5,549 nt of DNA from Pseudomonadota bacterium (GTDB lineage Bacteria; Pseudomonadota; Alphaproteobacteria; Rhizobiales; Afifellaceae): NCBI GenBank assembly GCA_023417735.1, contig JAEZEK010000431.1, positions 1 to 5,549 on the forward strand, given 5' to 3'. Position numbers and translations under genes: made by a program. Position 1 is the first letter of the stretch, and each line of letters opens with the position of its first letter. Below, piece by piece: positions 5,434 to 5,549 of the stretch. The notes under the pieces were generated by a model that did no database searches, had not been told where the DNA came from, and saw nothing but the letters and a program-made list of their open reading frames with translations.

Positions 5434-5549
5434 TTACATCCACGCCGGCGGGCGGCGCGCGGCCGGGCTGCGGGCGACCCCCCGCGGCGCCTTGCGAATC
5501 GCCCGCCATTGTTGTGGCTCGAGAGCCGCCGCGCGCGAAGGTTCGGCGC
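5434..5549 (-). CDS. Possible C-terminal end of a convergent gene (partial, unidentified)
   Basis: On the minus strand a frame is open from the window edge for 37 codons and ends with TAA at 5436-5434. The readable part includes ALEPQQWRAIRKAPRGVA followed by a basic, proline-rich tail ending PPAWM. Two tryptophans, mixed polar residues in the first half and about four fifths G/C-ending codons are compatible with a real protein end. The hairpin at 5384-5433, just beyond the stop, fits a convergent gene pair. I cannot assign a family, and 37 codons in such GC-rich DNA can be open by chance. Confidence 0.33.
   Translation of the reverse strand, partial: AEPSRAAALEPQQWRAIRKAPRGVARSPAARRPPAWM

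Noticed and set aside
5291..5509. 72-codon minus-strand frame near the right edge
   Set aside because: It runs into the antisense of the glycosyltransferase 3' end and is low-complexity Arg/Gly/Ala; a different minus-strand frame ending at 5434 looks more protein-like.

Overview
The window is high-GC (codon third positions almost always G or C), gene-dense bacterial chromosome. The carB-greA order, the form of the outer-membrane barrel and the general protein style suggest an alphaproteobacterium, probably of the Hyphomicrobiales (Methylobacterium / Salinarimonas / Chelatococcus-like). That placement is an inference from gene families and composition. I see no insertion sequence, CRISPR array, tRNA, rRNA, integrase or phage gene.

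Left part, plus strand (2-2652): the last 479 codons of carB (carbamoyl-phosphate synthase large subunit), then greA (transcript-cleavage factor), then, 4 nt after the greA stop, a YfcG/Nu-type glutathione transferase. greA has a strong ribosome site. The glutathione transferase has none and probably depends on translation of greA. A dyad-rich 40-bp gap (2653-2691) separates this group from the next, which converges on it.

Middle, minus strand (2692-4428): reading in the direction of transcription, first an Omp25/Omp31-type outer-membrane beta-barrel (4428-3778) with a signal peptide, a strong ribosome site and a good rho-independent terminator. Next comes a second, unrelated-subclass glutathione transferase (3605-2988), then a 74-residue two-helix membrane protein (2916-2692). 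The last two may be one transcript.

Right part: a 195-bp divergent intergenic region (4429-4623) holds the leader and presumed promoter of the barrel gene. It also precedes a plus-strand WaaE-type family 2 glycosyltransferase (4624-5382), which must start at TTG. A hairpin follows, and the last 116 bases may be the C-terminal end of a convergent minus-strand gene.

The functions are mostly housekeeping and cell envelope: pyrimidine/arginine precursor supply, transcription fidelity, thiol metabolism, outer membrane and LPS core. I did not find evidence of a novel system. The points most worth a second look are a sharp codon-usage change inside carB, two mutually exclusive perfect hairpins at 2653-2685, the leader hairpin of the barrel gene, and the weak or unusual initiation signals of three genes.
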